DNA of 64,000 bases from Brumimicrobium sp. (GTDB lineage Bacteria > Bacteroidota > Bacteroidia > Flavobacteriales_D > Crocinitomicaceae). A model generated the notes under the pieces. It was not told where the DNA came from. It ran no database searches and saw only the letters and a program-made list of their open reading frames with translations. The stretch covers positions 558,001-622,000 of the forward strand of contig JAMLGZ010000001.1 in NCBI GenBank assembly GCA_023957385.1, given 5' to 3'. A program made the translations under genes and the position numbers. Positions 18,691-28,386 of this stretch are shown piece after piece. The number at the start of each line of letters is the position of its first letter. The stretch's first letter is position 1.

Positions 18691-19242
18691 ATGAAAGTAT
18701 ATACAAAAACAGGAGATAAGGGAACAACGGCATTAATCGGAGGAAAAAGAGTAGCTAAAAATGATATTCGTGTAGAAACTTATGGCACCGTTGATGAATT
18801 GAATTCATGGGTGGGTTTACTAAGAGATCATCGTGAAATACTACCTGAGCAATACAATCAATTAATAGAAATTCAAGACAGATTATTTACCATTGAAACA
18901 ATTTTTGCATCTCAGCCAGAAGGAGTGAAAATGAGTCTACCACCTGTTTTTGAAAATGATATTATTTTTCTCGAAAATGCAATTGATGAAATGAATGATA
19001 CGTTGCCTCCTCTTACAAAATTTGTATTACCCGGGGGTTCAAAATTACTTTCATTCTGTCATATTGCCAGATGTGTATGTAGAAGAGCTGAAAGATTGGC
19101 TGTAGGTATAGAAGATGAGAGTGAACAATATAGAATCAGCCTCAAATATCTTAATAGATTAAGTGATTATCTCTTTGTATTGACTCGAAAAATCGCCTTT
19201 GATAATAATATAAAAGAGGTAGAATGGCAAGCAAGAAAATAA
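18691..19242 (+). CDS. Cob(I)yrinic acid a,c-diamide adenosyltransferase (PduO type)
   Basis: A 183-residue enzyme transferring adenosyl from ATP to cob(I)alamin to make coenzyme B12. Signatures are KVYTKTGDKGTTALIGGKRV at the N-terminus (ATP site), YGTVDELNSWVG, FVLPGGSKL, and RCVCRRAERLAV with the conserved Arg residues, then YLNRLSDYLFVLTR. I chose the ATG at 18691. An upstream in-frame TTG at 18643 would start inside the preceding terminator and add 16 residues the family lacks. No other cobalamin gene is nearby; the role is probably salvage for methylmalonyl-CoA mutase or another B12 enzyme. Confidence 0.94.
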   Translation: MKVYTKTGDKGTTALIGGKRVAKNDIRVETYGTVDELNSWVGLLRDHREILPEQYNQLIEIQDRLFTIETIFASQPEGVKMSLPPVFENDIIFLENAIDEMNDTLPPLTKFVLPGGSKLLSFCHIARCVCRRAERLAVGIEDESEQYRISLKYLNRLSDYLFVLTRKIAFDNNIKEVEWQARK

Positions 19243-19256
19243 TTGTGTAACTATAA

Positions 19257-19287
19257 TTTGTATTTAATAAAAATAATTATATTTTTG
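19257..19287 (+). promoter_or_regulatory. Promoter of the DUF2795 gene
   Basis: TTTG at 19257-19260, a 19-base spacer and TATTTTTG at 19280-19287 form a full match to the Bacteroidota promoter consensus. It leaves a leader of about 57 bases. Confidence 0.7.
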
Positions 19288-19350
19288 CGCTCCTGATAAA
19301 AAAGGAAACAACAAATTATAAGATAATAACCTATTAAAAATTAAGATAAT

Positions 19351-19572
19351 ATGTACTGGACACTAGAATTAGCTTCTTATTTAGAAGATGCTCCATGGCC
19401 GGCAGCAAAAGATGAGTTAATTGATTATGCAATTAGAACAGGAGCTCCTCTTGAAGTAGTTGAAAGTTTGCAGAGCCTTGAGGATGAAGGAGAAATTTAT
19501 GAAAGTATGGAAGATATCTGGCCTGATTATCCATCTAAAGAAGATTTTTTCTTTAATGAAGATGAATATTAA
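19351..19572 (+). CDS. DUF2795 family protein
   Basis: A 73-residue acidic protein (MYWTLELASYLEDAPWPAAK at the N-terminus, a helical GAPLEVVESLQSLEDEGEIY stretch, and a tail rich in Asp, Glu and Phe). It matches the small DUF2795 proteins of Bacteroidota as I remember them: short, cytoplasmic, no catalytic motif. A complete promoter and a strong terminator make it a single-gene unit with the layout of a well-expressed gene. Function unknown. Confidence 0.85.
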   Translation: MYWTLELASYLEDAPWPAAKDELIDYAIRTGAPLEVVESLQSLEDEGEIYESMEDIWPDYPSKEDFFFNEDEY

Positions 19573-19580
19573 AATCCCAT

Positions 19581-19609
19581 AAAAAAAGCCTTGCACAAGG
19601 CTTTTTTTG
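19581..19609 (+). terminator. Rho-independent terminator after the DUF2795 gene
   Basis: Near-perfect stem AAAAAAAGCCTT / AAGGCTTTTTTT with a GCAC loop, 8 bases after the stop codon. Confidence 0.92.
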
Positions 19610-19713
19610 TTTATATACGACAGTTTGACAGTTAGGATGTTATTGGAATAATTTGTGCTACTAAAAAACTGTTAATTTTATTATCTTATGCTTCAAAGAC
19701 AGTATTATTATTT

Positions 19714-19721
19714 TAATTTTG
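19714..19721 (+). promoter_or_regulatory. Putative -7 box for secA
   Basis: TAATTTTG, 22 bases before the secA ATG, matches TAnnTTTG. No TTG is clear at the right distance. Confidence 0.45.
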
Positions 19722-19743
19722 AAGCCTTAAACAAAAATACAAA

Positions 19744-22700
19744 ATGGTAGTAGGACTATTAAAGAAATTATTAGGAGATAAGTCAGCAAAAGATAGAAAG
19801 ACTTTCCAACCCATCATAGATGCAGTAAACCAGATTCATTCATCTATTATGCATATTAGCGATGATGATCTTAGGAAAAGAACTACTACTTTTAAAGAGA
19901 AAATTCAATCTGAAACAAAAGGTATCGGGGATCAAATTGCAGAACTTGAAGCGAAAGGAAATCATCCAGATACGAATGTAACAGACAAAGAAGAGATATT
20001 TGCCGAAGTAGATAAATTGAAAGAGGAGTTAGATAGTAAAATAGAAGAGGTTCTTAAAGATATTTTGCCTGATGCTTTTGCTACTGTTAGAGAAACTGCT
20101 AGAAGATGGACGGAAAATAAGCAACTGGTTGTTACTGCTACTGATTATGATAGAGATATGGCAAAACACTTCGATGGCTTAACGATTGAAGGTGATAAGG
20201 CTATTTGGAAAAATTCATGGACAGCAGCTGGGAATAAGGTAGAATGGAACATGGTGCATTACGATGTTCAGATTATGGGAGGTGCTGTTTTGCATGAAGG
20301 AAGTATTGCAGAAATGCAGACAGGAGAAGGAAAAACGTTGGTAGCTACTCTTCCCGTATATTTGAATGCACTTGCAGAGAAAGGAGTACATCTGGTAACT
20401 GTAAATGATTACCTAGCACGACGTGATAGTGAATGGATGGGCCCTCTTTACCAATTTCATGGTTTAACCGTTGATTGTATAGATAAACATAAGCCTAATT
20501 CTGAATCAAGGAGACAGGCATATTTGGCTAATATTACTTTTGGAACAAATAATGAATTTGGTTTTGACTATTTGCGCGATAATATGTCAGGAGATGTGGA
20601 AAGTTTGGTTCAAAAGAAACACCACTATGCTATTGTCGATGAGGTTGACTCTGTATTGATTGACGATGCACGAACTCCTTTGATTATATCAGGACCTACT
20701 CCTAGAGGTGATGAACAAGAATATGTAGCATTAAAACCTGTTGTGGAAAGAGTTGTCAATGCACAACGACAGTTAATCAATAAGATTTTGGCCGAAGCTA
20801 AAAAAGATTTAGCAGTAATAAATGAACCTATCGAAGATAAGAAGGAGATGAAAAGACTCCTAGATGAGGGTGGTCAGAAATTATTACGTGCTCACAGAGG
20901 TCTTCCAAAAAATAAAGCACTTATTAAATTCCTTTCTGAGCCTGGAATCAAAGCCCATTTACAAAAAACAGAGAATTTCTATATGGCTGAGCAGAATAAA
21001 CACATGCCTATTATTGATAATGAACTTTATTTTGTAATTGACGAAAAAAACAATACAATTGATCTGACAGATAGAGGAATTGATTTAATGTCAGGAACTG
21101 ACGATCCTACATTTTATATCATGCCTGATTTTGGAGCAGAAATGGCGAAAATTGAAAATGCTGATATAAACATAGAAGAAAAGGCTAATAAGAAAGAAGA
21201 ATTGATTCGTGAATATGGTATTAAGTCTGAAAGAATTCATAGTGTGAATCAATTACTAAAGGCTTATACACTGTTTGAAATTGAAGTTGAATACGTCATT
21301 GCCGATGGGAAAGTAAAAATTGTGGATGAATCTACCGGTCGTATTATGGAAGGTCGTAGATATTCAGATGGATTACATCAAGCAATCGAGGCTAAAGAGA
21401 ATGTAAAGGTAGAAGACGCCACTCAAACCTATGCAACGATTTCTCTTCAAAACTATTTTAGAATGTACCACAAACTTGCAGGTATGACTGGTACAGCTGA
21501 AACAGAGGCAAAAGAGTTTTGGGATATCTATAAATTAGATGTCGTAGTTATTCCTACGAATAAACCAATAGCAAGAGCAGATGAAGAAGATTTAGTATTT
21601 AAAACTGCAAGAGAAAAATATAATGCTGTTATTGATGAGATTGAACGTTTGGTGGGAATTGGCAGACCAGTTCTCGTAGGAACAACAACAGTTGAGATTT
21701 CTGAATTATTGAGCAGAATGTTGAAAATGAAAGGAATCCCTCACAACGTATTAAATGCGAAACATCACCAACAAGAATCTGAAATTGTTGCAGAAGCAGG
21801 TAAAGCTGGCAAAGTTACCATTGCAACAAACATGGCTGGTCGAGGTACCGACATTAAGTTAGGAGAAGGCGTAAGAGAAGCAGGAGGATTAGCTATTATT
21901 GGTACAGAACGACACGATTCTAGAAGGGTAGATAGACAGTTACGCGGACGTTCTGGTCGTCAGGGAGATCCAGGTTCTTCTCAATTCTTTGTGTCTCTGG
22001 AAGATGATTTAATGCGTAAATTCGGTTCTGAGCGAATTGCTAAAGTAATGGATAGTAGAATGGTAAGGTTAAAAGATGGGGAAGTTATTCAACATAGTTT
22101 AATTACTAAATCTATTGAAAGAGCACAGAAAAAGGTTGAAGAGAATAACTTTGGTATGCGTAAGCATTTATTGGAATATGACGATGTAATGAATGCTCAA
22201 CGTAAGGCTATATATAGAAAACGTAAGAATGCTTTGTTTGGAGAGCGTTTGGATTTAGATATCGCTAATATGTTCTATGACTCCGTAGAGGAAATTGTTA
22301 ATAGTTACAGTGGAAAAGAAGGGTTTAAAGACTTTGAAATTGAATTAATTCGCATTTTAGGATTACAGTCTCCAATAACAGTTGATGAATTCTCAGGTAA
22401 GAACAAAGAAGAGGTTGTTAATAAAGTCTATAACGCTGCTTTGGATAAATACGATGCTAAGAATAAGAGAATTGCGGATTTAGTATATCAGAATGTAGAG
22501 GTTCATTATGGACAGCCAGAAAATAGAACCCGACATATTCGTGTGCCATTTACTGATGGACAAAAAGGCATTGAAGTATCTACAACCATCCAAGAAGGGC
22601 ATGATACACATGGACATTCTATTATCAAACAATTTGAGAAAGCTGTTACATTAGGCTTAATTGACAATGAGTGGAAAGAGCATCTTAGAGAGATGGATGA

Positions 22701-23118
22701 TTTGAAACAATCTGTTCAGCAAGCGCGTCACGAACAAAAAGATCCTCTTCTAGTATATAAATTGGAATCTTATAATCTATTCAGAGATATGATGAATAGA
22801 TTAAATAAAGATACGGCAGAGTTTCTGATTAAAGGAATTATTCCTGTTCAAGATAGTACTCCTTCTGTTCAAAGTAATGCAACTAAACAGAGCAATAGTT
22901 ATGCGCAGGCTAGAGTGAATCAGCAAGCGCAAGCTGGAGGAGGAACTCCGCAACGCTTTCAAGGAAGTCAGGGATATGAAGAAGCAATTGCTCAATCTCA
23001 GCAACAGAGTATGCCAAAGCAACAACCTATTGTTGCAGAGAAGAAGATAAATCGTAATGACGAATGCCCTTGTGGAAGTGGTAAAAAATATAAGAATTGC
23101 CACGGAAAGAACGCTTAA
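19744..23118 (+). CDS. secA: Preprotein translocase ATPase SecA
   Basis: A 1124-residue SecA, longer than the E. coli protein (901) as is usual in Bacteroidota. It drives unfolded preproteins through SecYEG with ATP. Motifs: Walker A MQTGEGKTLVAT near residues 190-200, VTVNDYLARRD, DEVDS at 299-303, the preprotein-binding region, GMTGTAETEAKEF, TNMAGRGTDIKL, RQLRGRSGRQGDPGSSQFF, GLIDNEWKEHL, then a Gln-rich linker and a C-terminal SEC-C zinc motif (CPCGSGKKYKNCHG). It feeds the periplasm with the signal-peptide proteins seen here, including the type IX cargo. Stop codons of secA and the convergent kinase gene overlap. Confidence 0.98.
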   Translation: MVVGLLKKLLGDKSAKDRKTFQPIIDAVNQIHSSIMHISDDDLRKRTTTFKEKIQSETKGIGDQIAELEAKGNHPDTNVTDKEEIFAEVDKLKEELDSKIEEVLKDILPDAFATVRETARRWTENKQLVVTATDYDRDMAKHFDGLTIEGDKAIWKNSWTAAGNKVEWNMVHYDVQIMGGAVLHEGSIAEMQTGEGKTLVATLPVYLNALAEKGVHLVTVNDYLARRDSEWMGPLYQFHGLTVDCIDKHKPNSESRRQAYLANITFGTNNEFGFDYLRDNMSGDVESLVQKKHHYAIVDEVDSVLIDDARTPLIISGPTPRGDEQEYVALKPVVERVVNAQRQLINKILAEAKKDLAVINEPIEDKKEMKRLLDEGGQKLLRAHRGLPKNKALIKFLSEPGIKAHLQKTENFYMAEQNKHMPIIDNELYFVIDEKNNTIDLTDRGIDLMSGTDDPTFYIMPDFGAEMAKIENADINIEEKANKKEELIREYGIKSERIHSVNQLLKAYTLFEIEVEYVIADGKVKIVDESTGRIMEGRRYSDGLHQAIEAKENVKVEDATQTYATISLQNYFRMYHKLAGMTGTAETEAKEFWDIYKLDVVVIPTNKPIARADEEDLVFKTAREKYNAVIDEIERLVGIGRPVLVGTTTVEISELLSRMLKMKGIPHNVLNAKHHQQESEIVAEAGKAGKVTIATNMAGRGTDIKLGEGVREAGGLAIIGTERHDSRRVDRQLRGRSGRQGDPGSSQFFVSLEDDLMRKFGSERIAKVMDSRMVRLKDGEVIQHSLITKSIERAQKKVEENNFGMRKHLLEYDDVMNAQRKAIYRKRKNALFGERLDLDIANMFYDSVEEIVNSYSGKEGFKDFEIELIRILGLQSPITVDEFSGKNKEEVVNKVYNAALDKYDAKNKRIADLVYQNVEVHYGQPENRTRHIRVPFTDGQKGIEVSTTIQEGHDTHGHSIIKQFEKAVTLGLIDNEWKEHLREMDDLKQSVQQARHEQKDPLLVYKLESYNLFRDMMNRLNKDTAEFLIKGIIPVQDSTPSVQSNATKQSNSYAQARVNQQAQAGGGTPQRFQGSQGYEEAIAQSQQQSMPKQQPIVAEKKINRNDECPCGSGKKYKNCHGKNA

Positions 23119-24326
23119 TCCATTATATTTTCTAAAGGAAAACGTATAAGATAGGAAACTCCGTTTTGGGAAACAACATCCATAGACCCTTCTAGTTGTT
23201 CTACAAGAGATTCTATTAGTTGTAATCCTACAGTTTCTGAATTGTTAAAGTTAGGAGTAAAGCCTATCCCGTTATCTTTAATGGTTAGATGAACTAGCTT
23301 GTCTTTTTCTTCAACTCGTACACAAATCTTACCCTCGGTTCTATTTTTAAATGCATATTTAACTGCATTAGTAAAAATTTCATTAACGAGTAATCCACAC
23401 GGTATGGCTTGATTAATATTGAGGCAGAAGGAATCGATTTCTGTGTTTATCTCTATATGAAGGTTGGGGTCACTTTTATAAGTTTGTATAATGTTTGAAA
23501 TTAATTCGGAGAGATAACTTTTAAAATCAATAGATGCAAAGTTTTTTGAAGTATATAATTTCTCGTGTATGGCAGACATACTATTGATTCTAGAAACACT
23601 GTCACTTAGAGCTCCTTTAATGGTTTCATCCTTAATGTATGAATTTTGAATTCTAAGAATACTTGAAATAATTTGCATATTATTTTTCACGCGGTGATGT
23701 ATTTCTTTTAATAAGGTTTCTTTTTCTTTAAGAGATTCTTCTAATTGTAAATTTACCTGCATTACTTGTTCTGCTTTTTGTATATCAAGTACCATAGTAG
23801 CGCTATACATAGCTCTTTTCATACGTAAGATACCTAAGATAATCATAACAATAACTAAAGCTATATAAAGAATCCCGCCATTTGCTAAGATAAAGGAGAC
23901 GCCTGCAATTCCAAAGAGGAGAATGAGCGGAAAACAAATTAAATTAATAATACTGAAAATAATAATTTCTTGCACTCTATAGTTTAGGATGTAGCTTATT
24001 CCTAGCATCATTATAATCATATTATTGAAGTAGAGACCTACATGCTCCTTATCCGTATAGATCATCATATATGTTCCAGCTCCTATAAAACTCAGATAAA
24101 TACATGATATAATTATAGTTTCAGAAGTGTTAGTTCTCTTAATAAGGTAAAGTAAGAGAAAAGAAACCAGCATCCCAATAAGTCTTGTAGGCAGAAATTG
24201 ATAAAAAATGTATGGAGCATAGAAATAATCAAAAATAGTTGCAAGTCCCCATAAAGGTGCGGAAACTATACATATGTAATAGACATATTCACGAAGTCTC
24301 TTTTGGATGATCTCTTCAATTCTCAA
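23115..24326 (-). CDS. Membrane sensor histidine kinase, HisKA_2/HWE type
   Basis: A 403-residue kinase. About six hydrophobic helices fill residues 15-170, followed by a short coiled coil (DIQKAEQVMQVNLQLEESLKEKE). The phosphoacceptor block KEIHHRVKNNMQIISSIL (His near residue 210) is typical of HisKA_2, and the ATPase domain has NEIFTNAVKYAF (N box), IKDNGIGF (G1) and GLQLIESLVEQL. No sensory PAS or periplasmic domain is seen, so the signal is probably read in the membrane. No response regulator is adjacent, making it an orphan. The start is TTG at 24326; no ATG is available. The gene converges on secA, overlapping by 4 bases. Confidence 0.88.
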   Translation of the reverse strand: MRIEEIIQKRLREYVYYICIVSAPLWGLATIFDYFYAPYIFYQFLPTRLIGMLVSFLLLYLIKRTNTSETIIISCIYLSFIGAGTYMMIYTDKEHVGLYFNNMIIMMLGISYILNYRVQEIIIFSIINLICFPLILLFGIAGVSFILANGGILYIALVIVMIILGILRMKRAMYSATMVLDIQKAEQVMQVNLQLEESLKEKETLLKEIHHRVKNNMQIISSILRIQNSYIKDETIKGALSDSVSRINSMSAIHEKLYTSKNFASIDFKSYLSELISNIIQTYKSDPNLHIEINTEIDSFCLNINQAIPCGLLVNEIFTNAVKYAFKNRTEGKICVRVEEKDKLVHLTIKDNGIGFTPNFNNSETVGLQLIESLVEQLEGSMDVVSQNGVSYLIRFPLENIMD

Positions 24327-24490
24327 TGGTAAGTAGTTAAAGTTTATACTAAGATAAATAAAATTATGTAATCACCAAATAAGGAGAAATGTAGCTCTGA
24401 GAATTAAATTTGATGATAAAATAGATTGGATTGAATATTTTTTATTAACTTAAATGGAAATTTGATGAATAACCACCTAAATTAAATAAA

Positions 24491-26794
24491 ATGAAAATGA
24501 TGATGAGAGACATTCAGTCACCTGCAGAATTTGTAGAAAAATTTATTAATCAGACGAATCAGTCTATATTCTTAACAGGGAAGGCGGGCACGGGAAAAAC
24601 TACCTTATTAAAGAAAATAATTGATACTACTCATAAGAACACTGTAGTAGTTGCCCCTACAGGTATTGCTGCATTGAATGCAGGAGGAGTAACTATTCAT
24701 TCATTCTTTCAATTGCCTTTTGGAGGATTTATTCCAATTGATGGACAAGCTCCATTTACACCAGGAAATCGACAGTTTAATACCAAAACAACTCTTCAAA
24801 CACAGCATATTCGTGTAAATAAGAGGCGTAGAGCTATTTTTCAAGAAATAGAATTGCTGATAATTGATGAGGTAAGTATGTTGCGTGCAGACCTGCTGGA
24901 TGCAATGGATTTTACCCTGCGTAGAATTCGTCGAAATGATACTCCGTATGGTGGGGTACAAGTACTTTTTATTGGAGACTTGTTGCAATTACCACCTATC
25001 ATCAAAGGAGAAGAAGAAGAAATCTTTCGTCGTTATTATAATGGAAGTTTTTTCTTTCATGCAAAAGTGGTAGAAGAGCAAGCTCCTCTTTATATTGAAT
25101 TAGATAAAATTTATCGCCAAAGTGACCCTGTGTTTATTGATATTTTAGAAGAGCTTAGAAATAACCGTATTTCTGATAAAAGTTTGGATTTATTAAATCA
25201 ATATGTGCAACCTCATTTTGATTCAACAAAGCAAGATGGTTTTATTACAATCACTACACATAATGCTTTGGCAGATGAAATAAATGAGAAATCTTTACGG
25301 GCTCTTGAAGGTAAAGAATTATCATACGAAGCTAAGATTGAAAAAGATTTTTTAGAAAACATCTATCCTATTCCTTCTACATTAAAGTTAAAGGTAGGCG
25401 CTCAAATTATGTTTTTGAAAAATGATACATCTTTCGAACGAAAATATTATAATGGTAAAATCGGAAGAATAGTTGAATTATCTCCAAACGAAATTAAAGT
25501 GCTTTTTCCGGAGGAAAACAAAATTATTAAAGTTGATGCCTATGTTTGGGAGAATATTAAGTATAACCTCAACGAGTTATCAGGACAGATTGAAGAAGAT
25601 GTAATTGGAACTTTTACACATTTCCCTATAAAATTGGCTTGGGCAATTACTGTACACAAGAGTCAAGGGTTAACTTTTGATAAAGCAGTATTGGATTTAT
25701 CACAAGTATTTGCACCTGGACAAGCGTATGTAGCACTTTCCCGCTTAACTGGTTTAAAGGGCTTGGTACTTAAAACCCCTATACGGTTCAATGGATTACG
25801 TAATGACCAAGATGTCATGAATTATGCCCAAAATAAGGCAGATAGTTCCACCTTACAGAACAATTTAGAGGTTAACTCCATCCAGTATATACAACAGCGC
25901 CTACAGCGTGCTTTTAACTGGGAAGGGGTAGTAAGTAAATGGTTTGCTTTGGAGGCTGAGCATAAATCAGCAGGATTAAAAAGTGAAATGGGGAAAAATA
26001 GAGAATGGGTTACGGAACAAGTAAATATACTTACTTCTACTCTCGAACCAGCTAAGAAATTTAGAGATTGGATACTTAAGTATTGCCTGCCTGGACGTAT
26101 GGACCCAAACTATTTAAGCGAACGTATAGAAGCAGCATATAGCTATTTTATAGAACCTCTTGATAAAGTATTCAAAAACAATTTGAAACAAATAATTCTA
26201 TTACAGCAGAAGACAAATGTTAAACAATACGTAGAGAGTTTAATCGAAGTGGATGATCTTATGACTAAGGAAATCACTGAACTAAAAAAAATGCGAAAGT
26301 TTATTCAAAATTTTGCAAATGGAGAAGAACTTTCGAAAGAGGCTATATGGAATGAGCAGATTAAAAATTTTAAAATTATAAAGGTACAGACTGTAAAAGA
26401 AGAGTTACGTAGAGAATTGCCTGAACAAACTGCAGAGATAGATACACGTATGCTTTTAAAAACACAGAAAAAGGAACGTAAATCTAAAGAAAGAAAACCT
26501 AAAGGACCTTCTACTTATGAGCAAACGTTAGAAATGTTTAAGTCTGGAATGTCTGTCTTTGAAATTGCTGATCAACGTATTCTTCAAACAGAAACGGTGT
26601 ATAATCATTTGGCTAAATTGGTTAAAGAGGAGCAAATACGAGTAGAGGAAGTATTGGATAGAGAGAAGCTTACTTATCTCAAAGAGATATTAGGAAATTC
26701 TATCGACACTTCACTATCAGAGGCAAAAGTAAAAGTTGGAGATACAATTACTTGGGAGGAATTGAAGGTCTATCATGCAAGCTTGCTTAAATGA
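24491..26794 (+). CDS. Pif1/RecD-like superfamily 1 helicase with C-terminal HTH
   Basis: A 767-residue ATP-dependent DNA helicase. Walker A is GKAGTGKTT (30-38), followed by VVAPTGIAALNAGG, IHSFFQLPFG, Walker B LLIIDEVSMLRADLLD, VLFIGDLLQLPP, VHKSQGLTFDKAVLDL and YVALSR (motif VI). The region from about 470 carries a conserved accessory helical part (WRDWILKYCLPG-like). Residues about 680-735 form a helix-turn-helix (STYEQTLEMFKSGMSVFEIA ... TVYNHLAKLV) of the type found at the end of Bacteroidota helicases. Probable role: unwinding DNA forks or G-quadruplexes in replication and repair, by analogy with Pif1. Convergent with the RNA methyltransferase gene, stops 6 bases apart. Confidence 0.92.
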   Translation: MKMMMRDIQSPAEFVEKFINQTNQSIFLTGKAGTGKTTLLKKIIDTTHKNTVVVAPTGIAALNAGGVTIHSFFQLPFGGFIPIDGQAPFTPGNRQFNTKTTLQTQHIRVNKRRRAIFQEIELLIIDEVSMLRADLLDAMDFTLRRIRRNDTPYGGVQVLFIGDLLQLPPIIKGEEEEIFRRYYNGSFFFHAKVVEEQAPLYIELDKIYRQSDPVFIDILEELRNNRISDKSLDLLNQYVQPHFDSTKQDGFITITTHNALADEINEKSLRALEGKELSYEAKIEKDFLENIYPIPSTLKLKVGAQIMFLKNDTSFERKYYNGKIGRIVELSPNEIKVLFPEENKIIKVDAYVWENIKYNLNELSGQIEEDVIGTFTHFPIKLAWAITVHKSQGLTFDKAVLDLSQVFAPGQAYVALSRLTGLKGLVLKTPIRFNGLRNDQDVMNYAQNKADSSTLQNNLEVNSIQYIQQRLQRAFNWEGVVSKWFALEAEHKSAGLKSEMGKNREWVTEQVNILTSTLEPAKKFRDWILKYCLPGRMDPNYLSERIEAAYSYFIEPLDKVFKNNLKQIILLQQKTNVKQYVESLIEVDDLMTKEITELKKMRKFIQNFANGEELSKEAIWNEQIKNFKIIKVQTVKEELRRELPEQTAEIDTRMLLKTQKKERKSKERKPKGPSTYEQTLEMFKSGMSVFEIADQRILQTETVYNHLAKLVKEEQIRVEEVLDREKLTYLKEILGNSIDTSLSEAKVKVGDTITWEELKVYHASLLK

Positions 26795-26800
26795 CTTCAT

Positions 26801-28276
26801 TTATTTTCTTTCCTTCTTTAACTCTTCAATTTTGTCTTTAAATGAGTATTTATCAGATTGCTTAGGGAGTATTGGAGTAATCTCTTCTTTTTTTGTAGCT
26901 TCTTTTCTAATTTTTGTTTCACTTTCTTTTTGAATTTCTGATTTCGGTTCCTTTAAGTTTTTCGGTTTCTCAGAGAACGAGTATTTATTGTTACCTTGAT
27001 TAGTATTTGTTCTTGATTTAGAAGTCTTTTCTTTCTCTTTTAGTCTAGAAGTATCAGCTTGTTTTGGCGTATGAATCTCTTTCTTATCTTTTATTGGTAT
27101 AAGGGGTTTTTCTTTATCGCCCTCTTTTCCTTCTTTGAACTCTTTGAAACTTCCCTCGAACATACTATACTGCCGAAAGCTACATTCTAGGTTTCCATTG
27201 AAGACTTTCATTTTCTGACTTGGCTTTAATCCTATGTTTTTGAGCGCCTCTTCGTTTGAAGAAATAAGCCAGCAGTTATACCCACTAAATGCATGCTTTA
27301 AATGATCCCCAATTCCTTGGTATAGTTCAGAAACGTCTTCTCCAATACGTTCTCCATACGGAGGATTACAGATGATAGTCCCTTTCTCTACTGGAGCTTC
27401 AAGTGTTAAGAAATCTTGTCTTCCAAAGGAGACCATATTTCCAATAGGGGCCATTCTACTATTGCGTTTGGCCTTTTGAACCATTTCGGCATCTATATCA
27501 TAAGCAAAAATGTCAAAGCCTAAATTCTTAGGTCTATTGTTTGCCTCGTTTCTAACCTTTTCCCAAATTTCTTCATCAAATGAATTGAAATTTTTAAAAG
27601 CATAATGTGTTCTCTCTATCATGGCAGGAATATCAGCAGCCAGTAAAGCAGCTTCAATAGCAATTGTTCCTGAGCCACACATAGGATCAATCAACGTAGA
27701 TTTCTTATCCCATCCAGATAAACGAAGGAGACCTGCTGCTAATACCTCATTCATTGGTGCTTCCCCTGTTTCTTGTCGATAACCCCGTTGAAAGAGTGGT
27801 AATCCACTTGTATTTAAAGAGATAGTAACAGTTTTATCTTTAATATATACGTCAAACATTACTTGAGGTGATTTAATGTTTACGTCTGGTCGTTCATTAT
27901 ATTTATCTCGAAAAGTGTCTGCAATAGCATCCTTAATCAGCAACATTGGGAATTGGGTGTGCTTAAAGAAATTAGAAAATACAGCCCCTTTAACTGCAAA
28001 AGTTTTATCTAATTTAAAATAAGATGTCCAATCAATCTTACGTGCTTCTTTATATAAATCATCTTCCTTGTGGATAAAGAATGTTTTAATTTCTACTAGT
28101 ACAGAGATAGCTAATCTGCAGCGAAAATTCAATCTATACACATCTTCCCATGTTCCTTTAATTCGAACAGCTCTGTTTAAGATTTCAATATTATTATAAC
28201 CTAATTCAATGAGCTCTTCTTTCAGGATTTCCTCAAATCCAAAGAGTGTTTTTATGGTAATTAATTCTTGTTGCAT
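26801..28276 (-). CDS. THUMP-domain class I SAM-dependent RNA methyltransferase (RlmL/YpsC-like)
   Basis: A 491-residue protein that probably methylates guanine N2 in 23S rRNA. The THUMP domain covers about residues 45-160 (LNFRCRLAISVLVEI ... VMFDVYIKDKTVTISLN). RGYRQETGEAPMNEVLAAGLL follows, then the Rossmann methyltransferase with LIDPMCGSGTIAIEAALLA (SAM site) and CNPPYGERIG near 303 (catalytic NPPY). From about residue 385 it has a long Lys/Glu/Ser-rich tail of some 105 residues, with KYSFSEK and KYSFKDK echoing each other, beyond the length of the YpsC-type enzyme (about 380). The tail is probably disordered and RNA-binding (inference). The RlmK half of E. coli RlmKL is absent. Confidence 0.92.
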   Translation of the reverse strand: MQQELITIKTLFGFEEILKEELIELGYNNIEILNRAVRIKGTWEDVYRLNFRCRLAISVLVEIKTFFIHKEDDLYKEARKIDWTSYFKLDKTFAVKGAVFSNFFKHTQFPMLLIKDAIADTFRDKYNERPDVNIKSPQVMFDVYIKDKTVTISLNTSGLPLFQRGYRQETGEAPMNEVLAAGLLRLSGWDKKSTLIDPMCGSGTIAIEAALLAADIPAMIERTHYAFKNFNSFDEEIWEKVRNEANNRPKNLGFDIFAYDIDAEMVQKAKRNSRMAPIGNMVSFGRQDFLTLEAPVEKGTIICNPPYGERIGEDVSELYQGIGDHLKHAFSGYNCWLISSNEEALKNIGLKPSQKMKVFNGNLECSFRQYSMFEGSFKEFKEGKEGDKEKPLIPIKDKKEIHTPKQADTSRLKEKEKTSKSRTNTNQGNNKYSFSEKPKNLKEPKSEIQKESETKIRKEATKKEEITPILPKQSDKYSFKDKIEELKKERK

Positions 28277-28293
28277 GAAGTCTTTCTATTTTG

Positions 28294-28301
28294 CAAATAT
28301 A
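28294..28301 (-). promoter_or_regulatory. Putative -7 box for the THUMP methyltransferase gene
   Basis: TATATTTG on the minus strand, 17 bases before the ATG, matches TAnnTTTG. The spacing gives a very short leader. No TTG box at the right distance. Confidence 0.4.
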
Positions 28302-28386
28302 GGGTAGGTTTTCAAAAAACTCTCCCAAATTTTTATAATTCCATAAAAATCGCATACTTTGTAGAAATTATTAATCCAACCAAAAG

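Noticed and set aside
22801-23103. Minus-strand frame opposite the end of secA
   Set aside because: Low-complexity Ser/Leu-rich translation of the Gln-rich SecA linker.
24491-28276. Helicase plus methyltransferase as a defence or restriction pair
   Set aside because: They are convergent, and the methyltransferase has a THUMP RNA-binding domain and NPPY rRNA-methylase signature.
28340-28386. Promoter box before the patatin gene (ATACTTTG)
   Set aside because: It lacks the T-A at the right position of TAnnTTTG; too weak to list.
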